This document shows positions 43,753-51,701 of a DNA stretch of 64,000 nucleotides, one piece after another. Both the position numbers and the translations under genes were made by a program. The DNA lies in IMG/VR virus record IMGVR_UViG_3300030339_000003, positions 124,001-188,000 of that record; one strand, written 5' to 3'. The notes under the pieces were generated by a model. It saw only the letters and a list, made by a program, of their open reading frames with translations, had not been told where the DNA came from and made no database searches. The DNA comes from a virus. Position 1 is the first letter of the stretch; each line of letters opens with the position of its first letter.

Positions 43753-44283
43753 TTACACGCTGCGATATAGCGGAGCTTTTAAAGGCAAGTATTTCGCAGT
43801 GGGCATGTTTTCGTGGATATACATAATACTTTTTAATGCATATCTATTATTGCGCATACAACGTAAAATAGCACGATGATGAGCAGGTACTTTAAACAAG
43901 GGAACTTCTTCCAAGTCTAATGTGTAGTAATACAACAAAGTAGCGCGTAATAATTCTAACGCCTCTTTGCCTTTTGCCGCATAGTGTTTAGAAATCTCCA
44001 CACTGTGTAGCCAATTCAATATTTGATTCGTTGTCATCTCAACAGGAACCACAAAACTAAAGTGATCGAAATTCTTTAGGATGGTAGGTTTCTTAATAGA
44101 ATCAGAACGCCTCAGTACAGCACGACGTTTACTGAATCCATGTTGATAGTGTAAAACAATGGATGCATTTAAGTAAGTAACACTGACGCGGAAAGGTTTC
44201 CACACAATCATAACAACAGTGTACAATACCAAAAATGTGTAAATACCGATCAAACACAGATTGATAACATCATCGTAATACAT
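43753..44283 (-). CDS. Membrane-anchored hypothetical protein (176 aa)
   Basis: The protein begins MYYDDVINLCLIGIYTFL; residues about 7-28 form one transmembrane helix followed by a basic stretch, then a soluble cytoplasmic domain of about 140 residues rich in Lys, His and Tyr. AAGGAT precedes the start. It is first after an early promoter motif 42 bp upstream. No family is recognised. Confidence 0.74.
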   Translation of the reverse strand: MYYDDVINLCLIGIYTFLVLYTVVMIVWKPFRVSVTYLNASIVLHYQHGFSKRRAVLRRSDSIKKPTILKNFDHFSFVVPVEMTTNQILNWLHSVEISKHYAAKGKEALELLRATLLYYYTLDLEEVPLFKVPAHHRAILRCMRNNRYALKSIMYIHENMPTAKYLPLKAPLYRSV

Positions 44284-44324
44284 GGCACATATCCTTATAA
44301 AGTTTAACAGCTAAGTTTACTACT

Positions 44325-44347
44325 CCTAAGTAATATAGATTTAAAAC
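44325..44347 (-). promoter_or_regulatory. Early promoter motif
   Basis: On the minus strand this reads GTTTTAAATC then TATATTACTTAGG, with the full TATATTAC core, 42 bp before the 176-residue membrane protein gene. Confidence 0.78.
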
Positions 44348-44390
44348 GTTATGTAATCTAAATTCCCCACCCTCTCAGGCAGGGAATCAG

Positions 44391-45440
44391 TTACTTAGGT
44401 AAGTGAGCAAGTGCGTGTCCCAACAATGATAATACGTCATCTAGATCTGCATAAGCCGAATTAATAGAGATCTTAGAATGAGGAGAAATCAAATCACTAT
44501 TGATGACTGTGGTGTAACCAATACCGTTAGGTGTTTTAAGAAGACCCACGTAGGTATTAGCTTCTTTGATTTGAACAGCCGCATTAAAGTAATTGGTACC
44601 CACTAATAAGTCTTGATCAATACCAACGTGAATATAGTGATTCTTTTCCAAATTAGGATTATCGATAATAACACGAACTAATTTTTGTAAAGCATTTTGA
44701 ACTGAAATTAAGAACTCTTCCAGTAATGCTGAACGTTGACGGTCATATGGGTGGCTACCATCTATTAGGTCCCGAACCATTAAACGATGCCAACCAAAAC
44801 GTAACACTAAAACGTGTTCGCGTTGCTCTTTGTAATCCCGAGCTTTCAGGTTAACACTGATAGGGGTAAATGACGACTCTAAGGTACCTACATTTGTTTT
44901 ATTTACCATACCGCGATAATACGCCGACGATAGTTGTAAATCACGAGCATAGTCCTTAGGTTCAACAATCGCACCATGGAACTGCCAGTTTTCAATTGTC
45001 TCTTTAATTGAATCTAACCAATTCAAGAAACGCATGACTTCACTAAGCGACCGCGTGTTCATTAAGAACATCTTGGTATTTTTGTATACTAATGTAACTT
45101 GAGTACGACTAATTTCAAAACGCAATGAAGCAAAGCCAGTTTCACCAATAACACGCACCCATTTTTTAGCTCGAGGGTTTGATTGTTTGATGTCTTGCAG
45201 TGAACCAATGATATTGCTCATTTCGCCCAGTACGTTAATGTCTGGGTTAATGAACGAATTATCACGATAGTTACGAATAACCATTTTAACTTGATGGAAA
45301 GGAATGGCTGTTTCGCCAACAGGCGTTACACGTTCGAGCAGTAAACTGAATACTGTTTCTGCGTCGTTATCTATGAGATATCTGTATTCCGCATGCGGAA
45401 CAATATCTGGATAATCGTTATAGTCCATACATTCATCCAT
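44391..45440 (-). CDS. Hypothetical protein (349 aa)
   Basis: The likely start is the ATG at 45440 (MDECMDYNDYPDIVPH); the Met four codons later is an alternative and neither has a strong ribosome site. The open frame extends 17 codons further up, into the terminator, which is unlikely to be coding. The protein is alpha/beta with a basic centre. A segment of alternating hydrophobics followed by a helix (MFLMNTRSLSEVMRFLNW) resembles the 176-residue neighbour in pattern. No family known. Confidence 0.72.
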   Translation of the reverse strand: MDECMDYNDYPDIVPHAEYRYLIDNDAETVFSLLLERVTPVGETAIPFHQVKMVIRNYRDNSFINPDINVLGEMSNIIGSLQDIKQSNPRAKKWVRVIGETGFASLRFEISRTQVTLVYKNTKMFLMNTRSLSEVMRFLNWLDSIKETIENWQFHGAIVEPKDYARDLQLSSAYYRGMVNKTNVGTLESSFTPISVNLKARDYKEQREHVLVLRFGWHRLMVRDLIDGSHPYDRQRSALLEEFLISVQNALQKLVRVIIDNPNLEKNHYIHVGIDQDLLVGTNYFNAAVQIKEANTYVGLLKTPNGIGYTTVINSDLISPHSKISINSAYADLDDVLSLLGHALAHLPK

Positions 45441-45459
45441 TACAAAAAAATAAATAAAT

Positions 45460-45487
45460 ATTACAGGGATCCTAAGACCCCTGTAAT
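45460..45487 (-). terminator. Terminator hairpin
   Basis: ATTACAGGG pairs with CCCTGTAAT over a 10-nt loop, followed on the minus strand by T-rich sequence. It ends the 146-residue gene at 45505. Confidence 0.7.
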
Positions 45488-45504
45488 TCATTATTAAAGT
45501 TTAC

Positions 45505-45945
45505 TTAACCGAACAGCTTGGCAGCGGCTTCGCTGTTAGAATTTGACATTTGTTCACGGTAGTTGTTCAGGTCATCGGAATAGTTATAATCGATTGACGT
45601 GATTGCTTGACCGTACAGTGTGTTATCGCCGACTTCCTGTTTCAGGAAATGCTGGCTCTGAATTTGTGCGTACCCCAAATCGAGCGTTGAATCGAAACTG
45701 ATATTTTCATTATTTTCATCGAAAGCTGAGCGCGCCAATTGCGCGGTAGCTTGTTCAGACTGCGCCACCAGGTTGTTCAGGAAATTAAGGTGAACACCCA
45801 GAGAATCCTGAGTCACTTCTTCATTGAAGATTTCTGGTCCGGCCTGGAAAGTCGCATGCGAAGTAACATTGTTAACGTCTGCACCAGCAACTAATGCAGT
45901 AACGCCATTTTCCATAATTTCATCAAAATTGGTATTCAAAGACAT
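45505..45945 (-). CDS. Hypothetical protein, strongly expressed (146 aa)
   Basis: The product begins MSLNTNFDEIMENGVTAL, is acidic and helical with many Asn and Gln, and ends in Ala-rich sequence. AAGGA precedes the ATG. Codon choice is closer to chimallin, sheath and tube than to neighbouring genes, and it has its own early promoter 89 bp upstream and a terminator. Abundant early protein of unknown function. Confidence 0.75.
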   Translation of the reverse strand: MSLNTNFDEIMENGVTALVAGADVNNVTSHATFQAGPEIFNEEVTQDSLGVHLNFLNNLVAQSEQATAQLARSAFDENNENISFDSTLDLGYAQIQSQHFLKQEVGDNTLYGQAITSIDYNYSDDLNNYREQMSNSNSEAAAKLFG

Positions 45946-46033
45946 GAGGATTTCCTTTAGATTAACGGTTGAATTAATAAAGACAAAACAGAGGTAGCAG
46001 TCGCATCCTCTTGAACTCTTGTTCGTTGTGTCA

Positions 46034-46056
46034 CCTAAGTAATATAGGTTTGAAAT
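46034..46056 (-). promoter_or_regulatory. Early promoter motif
   Basis: On the minus strand this reads ATTTCAAACC then TATATTACTTAGG, one of the closest matches to the consensus, 89 bp before the 146-residue gene. Confidence 0.8.
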
Positions 46057-46111
46057 TAGTTTAGACTAACAAATATATTGTCAAGTTAAAAAATAAATAT
46101 AAAAGAATATA

Positions 46112-46143
46112 TACTACTCCTACCCGCAAGGGTAGGAGTAGTA
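46112..46143 (-). terminator. Terminator of the shared ACTCCTACCC family
   Basis: A 14-bp perfect stem (TACTACTCCTACCC with its complement) with a GCAA tetraloop ends the secreted-protein gene; loop and stem core equal those at 18706. Confidence 0.85.
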
Positions 46144-46156
46144 GGATTACTGTAGT

Positions 46157-46597
46157 TTAAGGACGGAAAATGCCTTTAGTCAAACGTTTACTATTCAGAT
46201 GATTGACTACAGAAGTAGGATCACATAAATAAGCATGTTTGGCTGTATCGCTAAAAACAACAAACGATGAAACATTAGCCAACCCATTGTGTTCCACGAT
46301 AACCGAATATTGTACAGTATCGTTTAGCACGTCAAGTGAATCAATGCTACCGCCTTTATCCTTTTCGATGTTAGCCAAACCCGTTTCAGTAATTGGGTTA
46401 CTGACATCGGCAATAATGACATTACTACTGTCAACAGCTTTTACGTTCACATCAGTACCAGAACGCGCTGCGACTACAGTGCCACCATCTGCCAGTTTAC
46501 ATTGAAAAAGAATACCCTCTGCAGCATTAGCACTAAAAACTGTCAACATGTACAGCGCTACAACGCTAACTAATGTACAAAGGAATTGCTTTACCAT
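46157..46597 (-). CDS. Predicted secreted (periplasmic) protein
   Basis: The 146-residue product starts MVKQFLCTLVSVVALYML and has a standard Sec signal peptide: basic N-terminus, hydrophobic core, and a probable cleavage site after SANA. The mature part of about 118 residues is beta-rich with two cysteines (FQCKL, YLCDP) that could form a disulfide in the periplasm. The start at 46597 follows GGAG by 6 nt. Lying among early-type genes, it may change the host envelope or block superinfection; that is inference. No family recognised. Confidence 0.78.
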   Translation of the reverse strand: MVKQFLCTLVSVVALYMLTVFSANAAEGILFQCKLADGGTVVAARSGTDVNVKAVDSSNVIIADVSNPITETGLANIEKDKGGSIDSLDVLNDTVQYSVIVEHNGLANVSSFVVFSDTAKHAYLCDPTSVVNHLNSKRLTKGIFRP

Positions 46598-46673
46598 GTG
46601 ATACTCCATTTTAAATCATGAAAGGAAAAAGATTAAAGCGATAAAATCTACCAACGCACCAAACTTACGTTCT

Positions 46674-47363
46674 TTATTGGATATTGGCGGCATCGCTTTC
46701 GGTAAGCGTTCTGATAACGGTTTGCAAGGCATCGAAGAAATCGGTTCCGTCTTCGTAGCCGGTGTGGATGTGGTTGAGGCATGCATTAACAAGCTCCTCA
46801 CGCTTTTCGAGATACGGATATCCGCTTAAAGCTAACACCGTATCTTCGCAGGTAAATGACCAGTCTTCAGGAGTAACAATGTCACCCGTCATACTGCCTA
46901 AGAACCATGTTAAAGCTTCTGCGCGAGTTTCGAGATCTTGTGCAGGCAGCAATGCAAAGTCTACCAAGTACGGATCAAAACAGACCAGTTCGGTCATAAC
47001 CGCTTTGAAAAGATTTGCATTGTTATCGTACTGTCGATGTGACAACAGTGAAATAACAGCTTTGCGATGGTCGACGCTCAAAGTGAAAGCACGCTTAGCA
47101 AAGAGGCTAAGGTTAGGATGCTTGCTTTCAATAAACATTTGAACGACTTGCAGTGCATAGTCCGAGATAGCGGTGAGCTTCCCGGCGTCATTACCCAGCT
47201 TCCGTGCGATCATGTGTCCTTCGGATTGGAGATCAATAGCGCGATCCCAAATCTTTTCGGATTCATCAAAAATTGAACGAATCAGATTACCGTTACCAAT
47301 GGCGTTACCCAAACCAATGAAATACCCGGCCATCAATTGTTTGTTCAAGTTCAGATCTTGCAT
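46674..47363 (-). CDS. Hypothetical helical protein (229 aa)
   Basis: The start at 47363 follows AAGGAC; an upstream in-frame ATG at 47414 lacks a ribosome site. The protein begins MQDLNLNKQLMAGYFIGL and is nearly all helical with repeating short helices, a pattern like an alpha-helical repeat scaffold. An early promoter motif lies 103 bp upstream. No family is recognised. Confidence 0.75.
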   Translation of the reverse strand: MQDLNLNKQLMAGYFIGLGNAIGNGNLIRSIFDESEKIWDRAIDLQSEGHMIARKLGNDAGKLTAISDYALQVVQMFIESKHPNLSLFAKRAFTLSVDHRKAVISLLSHRQYDNNANLFKAVMTELVCFDPYLVDFALLPAQDLETRAEALTWFLGSMTGDIVTPEDWSFTCEDTVLALSGYPYLEKREELVNACLNHIHTGYEDGTDFFDALQTVIRTLTESDAANIQ

Positions 47364-47465
47364 ATATTGTCCTTTACCTAAGTTGATTAAATTGACTAAG
47401 TTAATTGTCCACAATATACTTAATCGTGTAACATTTCATTCACATAGAAATAAATGTTGGACACT

Positions 47466-47488
47466 CTTAAGTAATATAGACTTATAAT
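47466..47488 (-). promoter_or_regulatory. Early promoter motif
   Basis: On the minus strand this reads ATTATAAGTC then TATATTACTTAAG, with the full TATATTAC core, 103 bp before the 229-residue gene. Confidence 0.78.
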
Positions 47489-47509
47489 TATTTATAATCT
47501 AAAAGAGAA

Positions 47510-47537
47510 GTTAAGTTGCGGGCTACCGCAACTTAAC
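47510..47537 (-). terminator. Terminator after head protease gene
   Basis: A 12-bp perfect stem (GTTAAGTTGCGG with its complement) and a 4-nt loop follow the protease stop at 47544; T-rich sequence follows on the minus strand. It closes the long 57.7-47.5 kb operon. Confidence 0.8.
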
Positions 47538-47543
47538 CATTAT

Positions 47544-48398
47544 TTAAAAGATACTCAGCGGGTTAGCACGCACTAATGTGTGTTTGGTATTACGGGTAGC
47601 AGCCAAACGTTGCATCATTGCTTCTAAGCCAGTAAATGATTCCATACCGGCGTAGCGCTCCATTACTTTAGGGTTAGAACGAATACGTTCCCAGCTGTCC
47701 AACAGATCTTCGGTTTCTACAACAAATTCAGATTCTTTATCGTAGATATCCATACCGTTGTTTGCTGCTGCTAAGAATTGTTCACAACCCGCAGTAAGGT
47801 GTTTACACGCAGTATGTTCGCCAGGTTCCCAAACCAAATCAACACCAGTGAAGTATTCGATTTGACGGTCTTTCCCTTTTACCTGAGGAGCAGTAACAGT
47901 ACGCATACTTAACGCAGTATTGATATCAGGATTCGTTAATGAGTCCTGAGCAATTTGCTTATGAGTACCAAACGGAATAACTTCTGCTTGTAACTGCACC
48001 GGGTCATAACGACCGCCCATCATGTTGAAGTGGATCTTACGGATGTGTAATGCGACGTTATCATCCATAATAGTACGGAGACGCATAATCCATTCGAATT
48101 CTTCAGTAATAGGTGTACGGCAAACTACACCATTAACCTTTTCAAAATAGAAAGGTTTAGGGTGCCCCAGTTCTGCATAAACTTCGCCACGTGCAACACG
48201 ACGGTGTAAATCAGAATTAGGATTCATACATTCCATTACATAATCATTGACCACGTAACGGTGACCTAAACGTAACGGAGCATTTAACATCCCCGCATTC
48301 ATAAGGTAATACCCGGTATCATCCATGGGTGACAAAGCACCCTTCTTACCAGTTTGGGCTAACAAGGTATTACCGAATGTTAAAGTATTAGTCGACAT
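47544..48398 (-). CDS. Prohead (head maturation) protease, S80/T4 gp21-like
   Basis: The 284-residue protein has the order of motifs seen in T4 gp21 and phiKZ gp175 proteases: GEVYAELGHP with catalytic His79, a beta strand region ending KIHFNMMGG, and the serine motif ALSMRT with catalytic Ser164. It cuts scaffold and propeptides inside the procapsid during head maturation; phiKZ gp175 prefers sites with Glu at P1. AGAGGG precedes the start, which overlaps the upstream gene by 11 nt. Its position in one operon with virion RNAP subunits matches phiKZ gp175-gp180. Confidence 0.85.
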   Translation of the reverse strand: MSTNTLTFGNTLLAQTGKKGALSPMDDTGYYLMNAGMLNAPLRLGHRYVVNDYVMECMNPNSDLHRRVARGEVYAELGHPKPFYFEKVNGVVCRTPITEEFEWIMRLRTIMDDNVALHIRKIHFNMMGGRYDPVQLQAEVIPFGTHKQIAQDSLTNPDINTALSMRTVTAPQVKGKDRQIEYFTGVDLVWEPGEHTACKHLTAGCEQFLAAANNGMDIYDKESEFVVETEDLLDSWERIRSNPKVMERYAGMESFTGLEAMMQRLAATRNTKHTLVRANPLSIF

Positions 48399-49122
48399 CA
48401 GTCGGTATCCCTCTAATCAGACGGTCTAAATTAGACACTTTATCGGCAGGCTTAATAATTGCTGATAACAGGTTGTCCGCTAAATAACCACCCATGATCT
48501 TACTGAACGAATCATTAATCAACATGGATGGGTTATTCAGACCTACGATAACTGGCTCTCTGCCTTCTTTCATCGCTTTACTACCACGATAAGGTTTTTC
48601 CAAGTCATCCGGGTCACGGTAAATAATGGATGCCAATACACGCATAACGTGAGGACTGGAACCCACTGCTTTACCTATTTCAGAGCGCGCTGAATCGAAA
48701 AGAGAACTGTGTGCTTTATAATCCATATACCAAGGTATTTTGGCATAGTTCACAAATTCCATGAAATAGAAATAAGGAACGTTTGGATCTATAGATGCTT
48801 GAATGTTTTCAAAGACAATATCGCCTTCACGAAACACCATGCAAATATATTTGTCGCCTTTAACACTAACATCACGCATTTCACTTGGGAACATACGCAT
48901 TGGAAGCATAGACGTCCAGCACATATAACACTCATCAGGAATAACAAAACCTAATACCGGCAATACCGAAACGTAGTCAATAACTTCCGCCATTTTGTTT
49001 TGTATAAACCGTTGAGGGAAATATACATTCAATTCACGATTGGCAACTACTGAACCGTCATCCAGAACAGTAATTGCCTTACGCACTTTATTCGGGTCTT
49101 TCACCAAATCAGTGAGTTCCAT
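48388..49122 (-). CDS. Putative virion/head assembly protein (244 aa)
   Basis: The product begins MELTDLVKDPNKVRKAIT, is alpha/beta with an aromatic and Met-rich middle (CYMCWTSMLPMRMFPSEM), and overlaps the protease gene. By order it would correspond to phiKZ gp176. No catalytic motif is visible. A head-assembly role is inferred only from company. Confidence 0.74.
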   Translation of the reverse strand: MELTDLVKDPNKVRKAITVLDDGSVVANRELNVYFPQRFIQNKMAEVIDYVSVLPVLGFVIPDECYMCWTSMLPMRMFPSEMRDVSVKGDKYICMVFREGDIVFENIQASIDPNVPYFYFMEFVNYAKIPWYMDYKAHSSLFDSARSEIGKAVGSSPHVMRVLASIIYRDPDDLEKPYRGSKAMKEGREPVIVGLNNPSMLINDSFSKIMGGYLADNLLSAIIKPADKVSNLDRLIRGIPTDVD

Positions 49123-49134
49123 AATTGGTCCGCG

Positions 49135-50649
49135 TTATTTATTGGTAAACAGCATGTTAACTAAATAGTTAATTACTGCAACGTGTAGGACTTTACGCTG
49201 GTCAACTTCAGTTGCCGTGTGGTGACTGTGAACGCCGACTTCACGCAAGATCTGACTAGCGTCTTTACAGCCAATGCCATCTAAGAAATTGTTAACTAAA
49301 CCGCATTCTTCAATAGCAACAGAAACGTGTTTGTTTTCACGCGCTACAGTGTAATTGATGCTTTCGCCGTAATTAACAGGTAACACTTTTGTAATCAATG
49401 CATCAATGTTACCCGCGTAAACAGTTTTAACAACTTCATCCAGTTCCGGAGAATGTTCAACAAAATGGATAATGGCTTTACGAATCGCGTCGTTCAAAAC
49501 GGAAGAACGTTCTTTTCCGACAACTTCGTTAAGAGCATTAACAATATTGTTATAACCTTTACGAGCAGAACTAAAATCAGCAAAATAACCACGAGCTTCT
49601 GCACCATTCAGACCCACATATTTAGTCCAGAAATACGCAGTAACAATTTCAGACATAGTGATCTTTGATTCGACACACATGTCAACACCAGTTGTGTTAT
49701 AGAACACATTGGCTTTTGCTTTAACGCGTTTGAATGGACGAACACCAGCAACAGGAGCAACTTCACGAATGCTACCGTCAGTCAGTTCAACAACACGTAA
49801 TGGAGAATCAGCCAGCGTAGAAGCGGCGACCTTCAATTCAATCAATGCTTCGGTATAGGCGTCAAACAAAGTACCCACTAAAGCACGATACGCTTCCAGA
49901 GAACCTGCAGTCAGACCTTCGAACGGTTCATCTGTCTTTGCCATTTTAGCTAAGAAAATGTACTGAACGAAAATGGTATCCATGCGTGTAATACGTGGCT
50001 GAGTAAAGTCAATAGATTCTTTCTCGTAATCGACTGCAAACGGTAAAGAATAGAAATTTGACATACTGGACAGCGCGTCTGTCAAATCAACGTTTGATGA
50101 CATCAACAGCTTTTTGATTTCTGGATTATCAATATCCAACCAATCAATGATCTTACGCGAATCCCAACGTGCAAATGTAACTTTCGGGAAATTCGTTTTG
50201 CGGTAATCTGCAAAGCTTAAAGATGGGTTAGACTTTGCAGTCGGGTAATACAGTGAGCTAAAGAATGGATGATCGGTTTTAACAAATTCCAGTTCCAGGT
50301 CATCTGATAAGAAGTTATTCAGACTGCCACAGAAATCGTTTTCAAACACCGGATATAAACGTTCTTCGAGCAACGTCGCAAAAGGTTTGGCGTAAGCGCG
50401 AATTTGGTCAAAGATAGTACGAACTTTTTCTGATAAAATATCTGTTACGTTCTCAAACGTATTCAGATAATCACCATTGGTCGCAGAGTTCTGTGTTACG
50501 ACCGCACGATAGTTGTCGCTAGTGATTGGAAGAGCGCCACCTAATTGATCGTTTAACGCAATAACCACCGGACTAAGACGTGGGGTGATATCTTTATCAG
50601 TTGATACTGCCAATGTTTCAGCAATAGCAAGGTTTGTTGTATTGATCAT
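49135..50649 (-). CDS. Putative virion protein, phiKZ gp177-like by position (504 aa)
   Basis: The protein begins MINTTNLAIAETLAVSTD; AAGGG precedes the ATG. It is a mixed alpha/beta protein with a long helical C-terminal region and no recognised domain. It lies 12 nt upstream of the 244-residue gene in the protease operon. Matching order suggests a head protein like phiKZ gp177, possibly processed by the protease. Confidence 0.75.
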   Translation of the reverse strand: MINTTNLAIAETLAVSTDKDITPRLSPVVIALNDQLGGALPITSDNYRAVVTQNSATNGDYLNTFENVTDILSEKVRTIFDQIRAYAKPFATLLEERLYPVFENDFCGSLNNFLSDDLELEFVKTDHPFFSSLYYPTAKSNPSLSFADYRKTNFPKVTFARWDSRKIIDWLDIDNPEIKKLLMSSNVDLTDALSSMSNFYSLPFAVDYEKESIDFTQPRITRMDTIFVQYIFLAKMAKTDEPFEGLTAGSLEAYRALVGTLFDAYTEALIELKVAASTLADSPLRVVELTDGSIREVAPVAGVRPFKRVKAKANVFYNTTGVDMCVESKITMSEIVTAYFWTKYVGLNGAEARGYFADFSSARKGYNNIVNALNEVVGKERSSVLNDAIRKAIIHFVEHSPELDEVVKTVYAGNIDALITKVLPVNYGESINYTVARENKHVSVAIEECGLVNNFLDGIGCKDASQILREVGVHSHHTATEVDQRKVLHVAVINYLVNMLFTNK

Positions 50650-50658
50650 TATCAGCCC

Positions 50659-50829
50659 TTATTCTTCAGCAGTTAAATGACGGTTGATAGCCTTGCTGAT
50701 CTTTTCATCTTTGATCGCAGGTTCCAAAGGCGCCATGAATTCAAGGCCGATTTTCTTAATGGTGGCGTTGACTACGGCTTCAATGTTTGCAATGCTGATG
50801 ACATTACCAACGAATACATCATTGTCCAT
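50659..50829 (-). CDS. Small hypothetical protein after endolysin (56 aa)
   Basis: A 56-codon gene beginning MDNDVFVGNVISIANIEA, rich in Ile and Val in the first half and charged at the end (HLTAEE). Its ATG overlaps the endolysin stop by one base (TAATG), so it depends on translation of the endolysin gene. The hydrophobic pattern is too interrupted for a holin. No family recognised. Confidence 0.65.
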   Translation of the reverse strand: MDNDVFVGNVISIANIEAVVNATIKKIGLEFMAPLEPAIKDEKISKAINRHLTAEE

Positions 50830-51698
50830 TATTTAGTTCTCCGGTTAACGAGTTGCATACCTTCAAAATAAGACGCGTAAATACGCTGACTGATTTCGCC
50901 AATGGTGATGAGGTTATCTTTATTGACGTCAAGCCCGGCGTTCTGAGTATAACCCGTTTGACCTTTAGTAAAGATCACTTCATTTGGATTATGCCCAATA
51001 GCTTTAGGATAGAAGACGCTCAGATAGAAATCATCAAGACGAGTAAATTTACCGTACTGTTTCATACGCATTTCAAAATACTTGAATACGTATTGCAATT
51101 GGTCACGTTGGCTCAGACCTTTCAGGAAGGCCAAGGTTACGCCCATGTCAGAAGCAGCACCTTTCATGAACTGAATCAGGCCGTAAGCTTCAGCACCCGC
51201 CATATTTTGTTTAGCAGGGTCAAACGTACCAGCCGACTCAAAGCCCATAATACCCATACAACAATGAGCGCCACGCCAACCTAAACCAACTGTCGGTTTA
51301 TCAGCCCAGTCTTTAACGTCCTGAGTAAATTCAACAGGAACACGTTTAGACCAACAAATATCCCATTCCGGTAATTTGTTATCTGCACGGTATTCTTTGT
51401 TGATAGTGTAGAAGGCAAAGGATGTACCGTCGCCATAAAGACCATCGGCTGTACCAGAGTAAAGACCCAATACTTTTAACGCTGTTTGTAAGTCTTTCAA
51501 AATGCCGTCTGGAGTAAGGGTGCCGAACAGGCCACCCGGAACAGTTACATTACGTTTCTTAGCGGCTAACGCTAATAACATGTTAGCCGCTTTAATGCTA
51601 CCGCCACCCCAAACGCCATCAATGGCACCTGCATATAAACGTGATTCGCTCAAGCCTACTTGCAGATCTTTAATTGCATTGATGCCGCTGTTAATCAT
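50829..51698 (-). CDS. Endolysin: two peptidoglycan-binding repeats plus lytic transglycosylase domain
   Basis: The 289-residue protein has two PG-binding repeats at about 9-46 (DLQVGLSESRLYAGAIDGVW) and 67-98 (DLQTALKVLGLYSGTADGLY), then a lysozyme-like transglycosylase domain with the catalytic Glu154 in GFESAGTFDP and the following AYGLIQFM motif. The layout is that of the phiKZ gp144 endolysin. No signal peptide is present, so export would need a holin or another route. AGAGGG precedes the ATG. The gene is embedded between virion RNAP and head genes. Confidence 0.9.
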   Translation of the reverse strand: MINSGINAIKDLQVGLSESRLYAGAIDGVWGGGSIKAANMLLALAAKKRNVTVPGGLFGTLTPDGILKDLQTALKVLGLYSGTADGLYGDGTSFAFYTINKEYRADNKLPEWDICWSKRVPVEFTQDVKDWADKPTVGLGWRGAHCCMGIMGFESAGTFDPAKQNMAGAEAYGLIQFMKGAASDMGVTLAFLKGLSQRDQLQYVFKYFEMRMKQYGKFTRLDDFYLSVFYPKAIGHNPNEVIFTKGQTGYTQNAGLDVNKDNLITIGEISQRIYASYFEGMQLVNRRTK

Positions 51699-51701
51699 AA
51701 A

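Noticed and set aside
46616-46693. 25-residue membrane peptide after the 229-residue gene
   Set aside because: It has a hydrophobic end but no ribosome site, so I could not support it as a gene.
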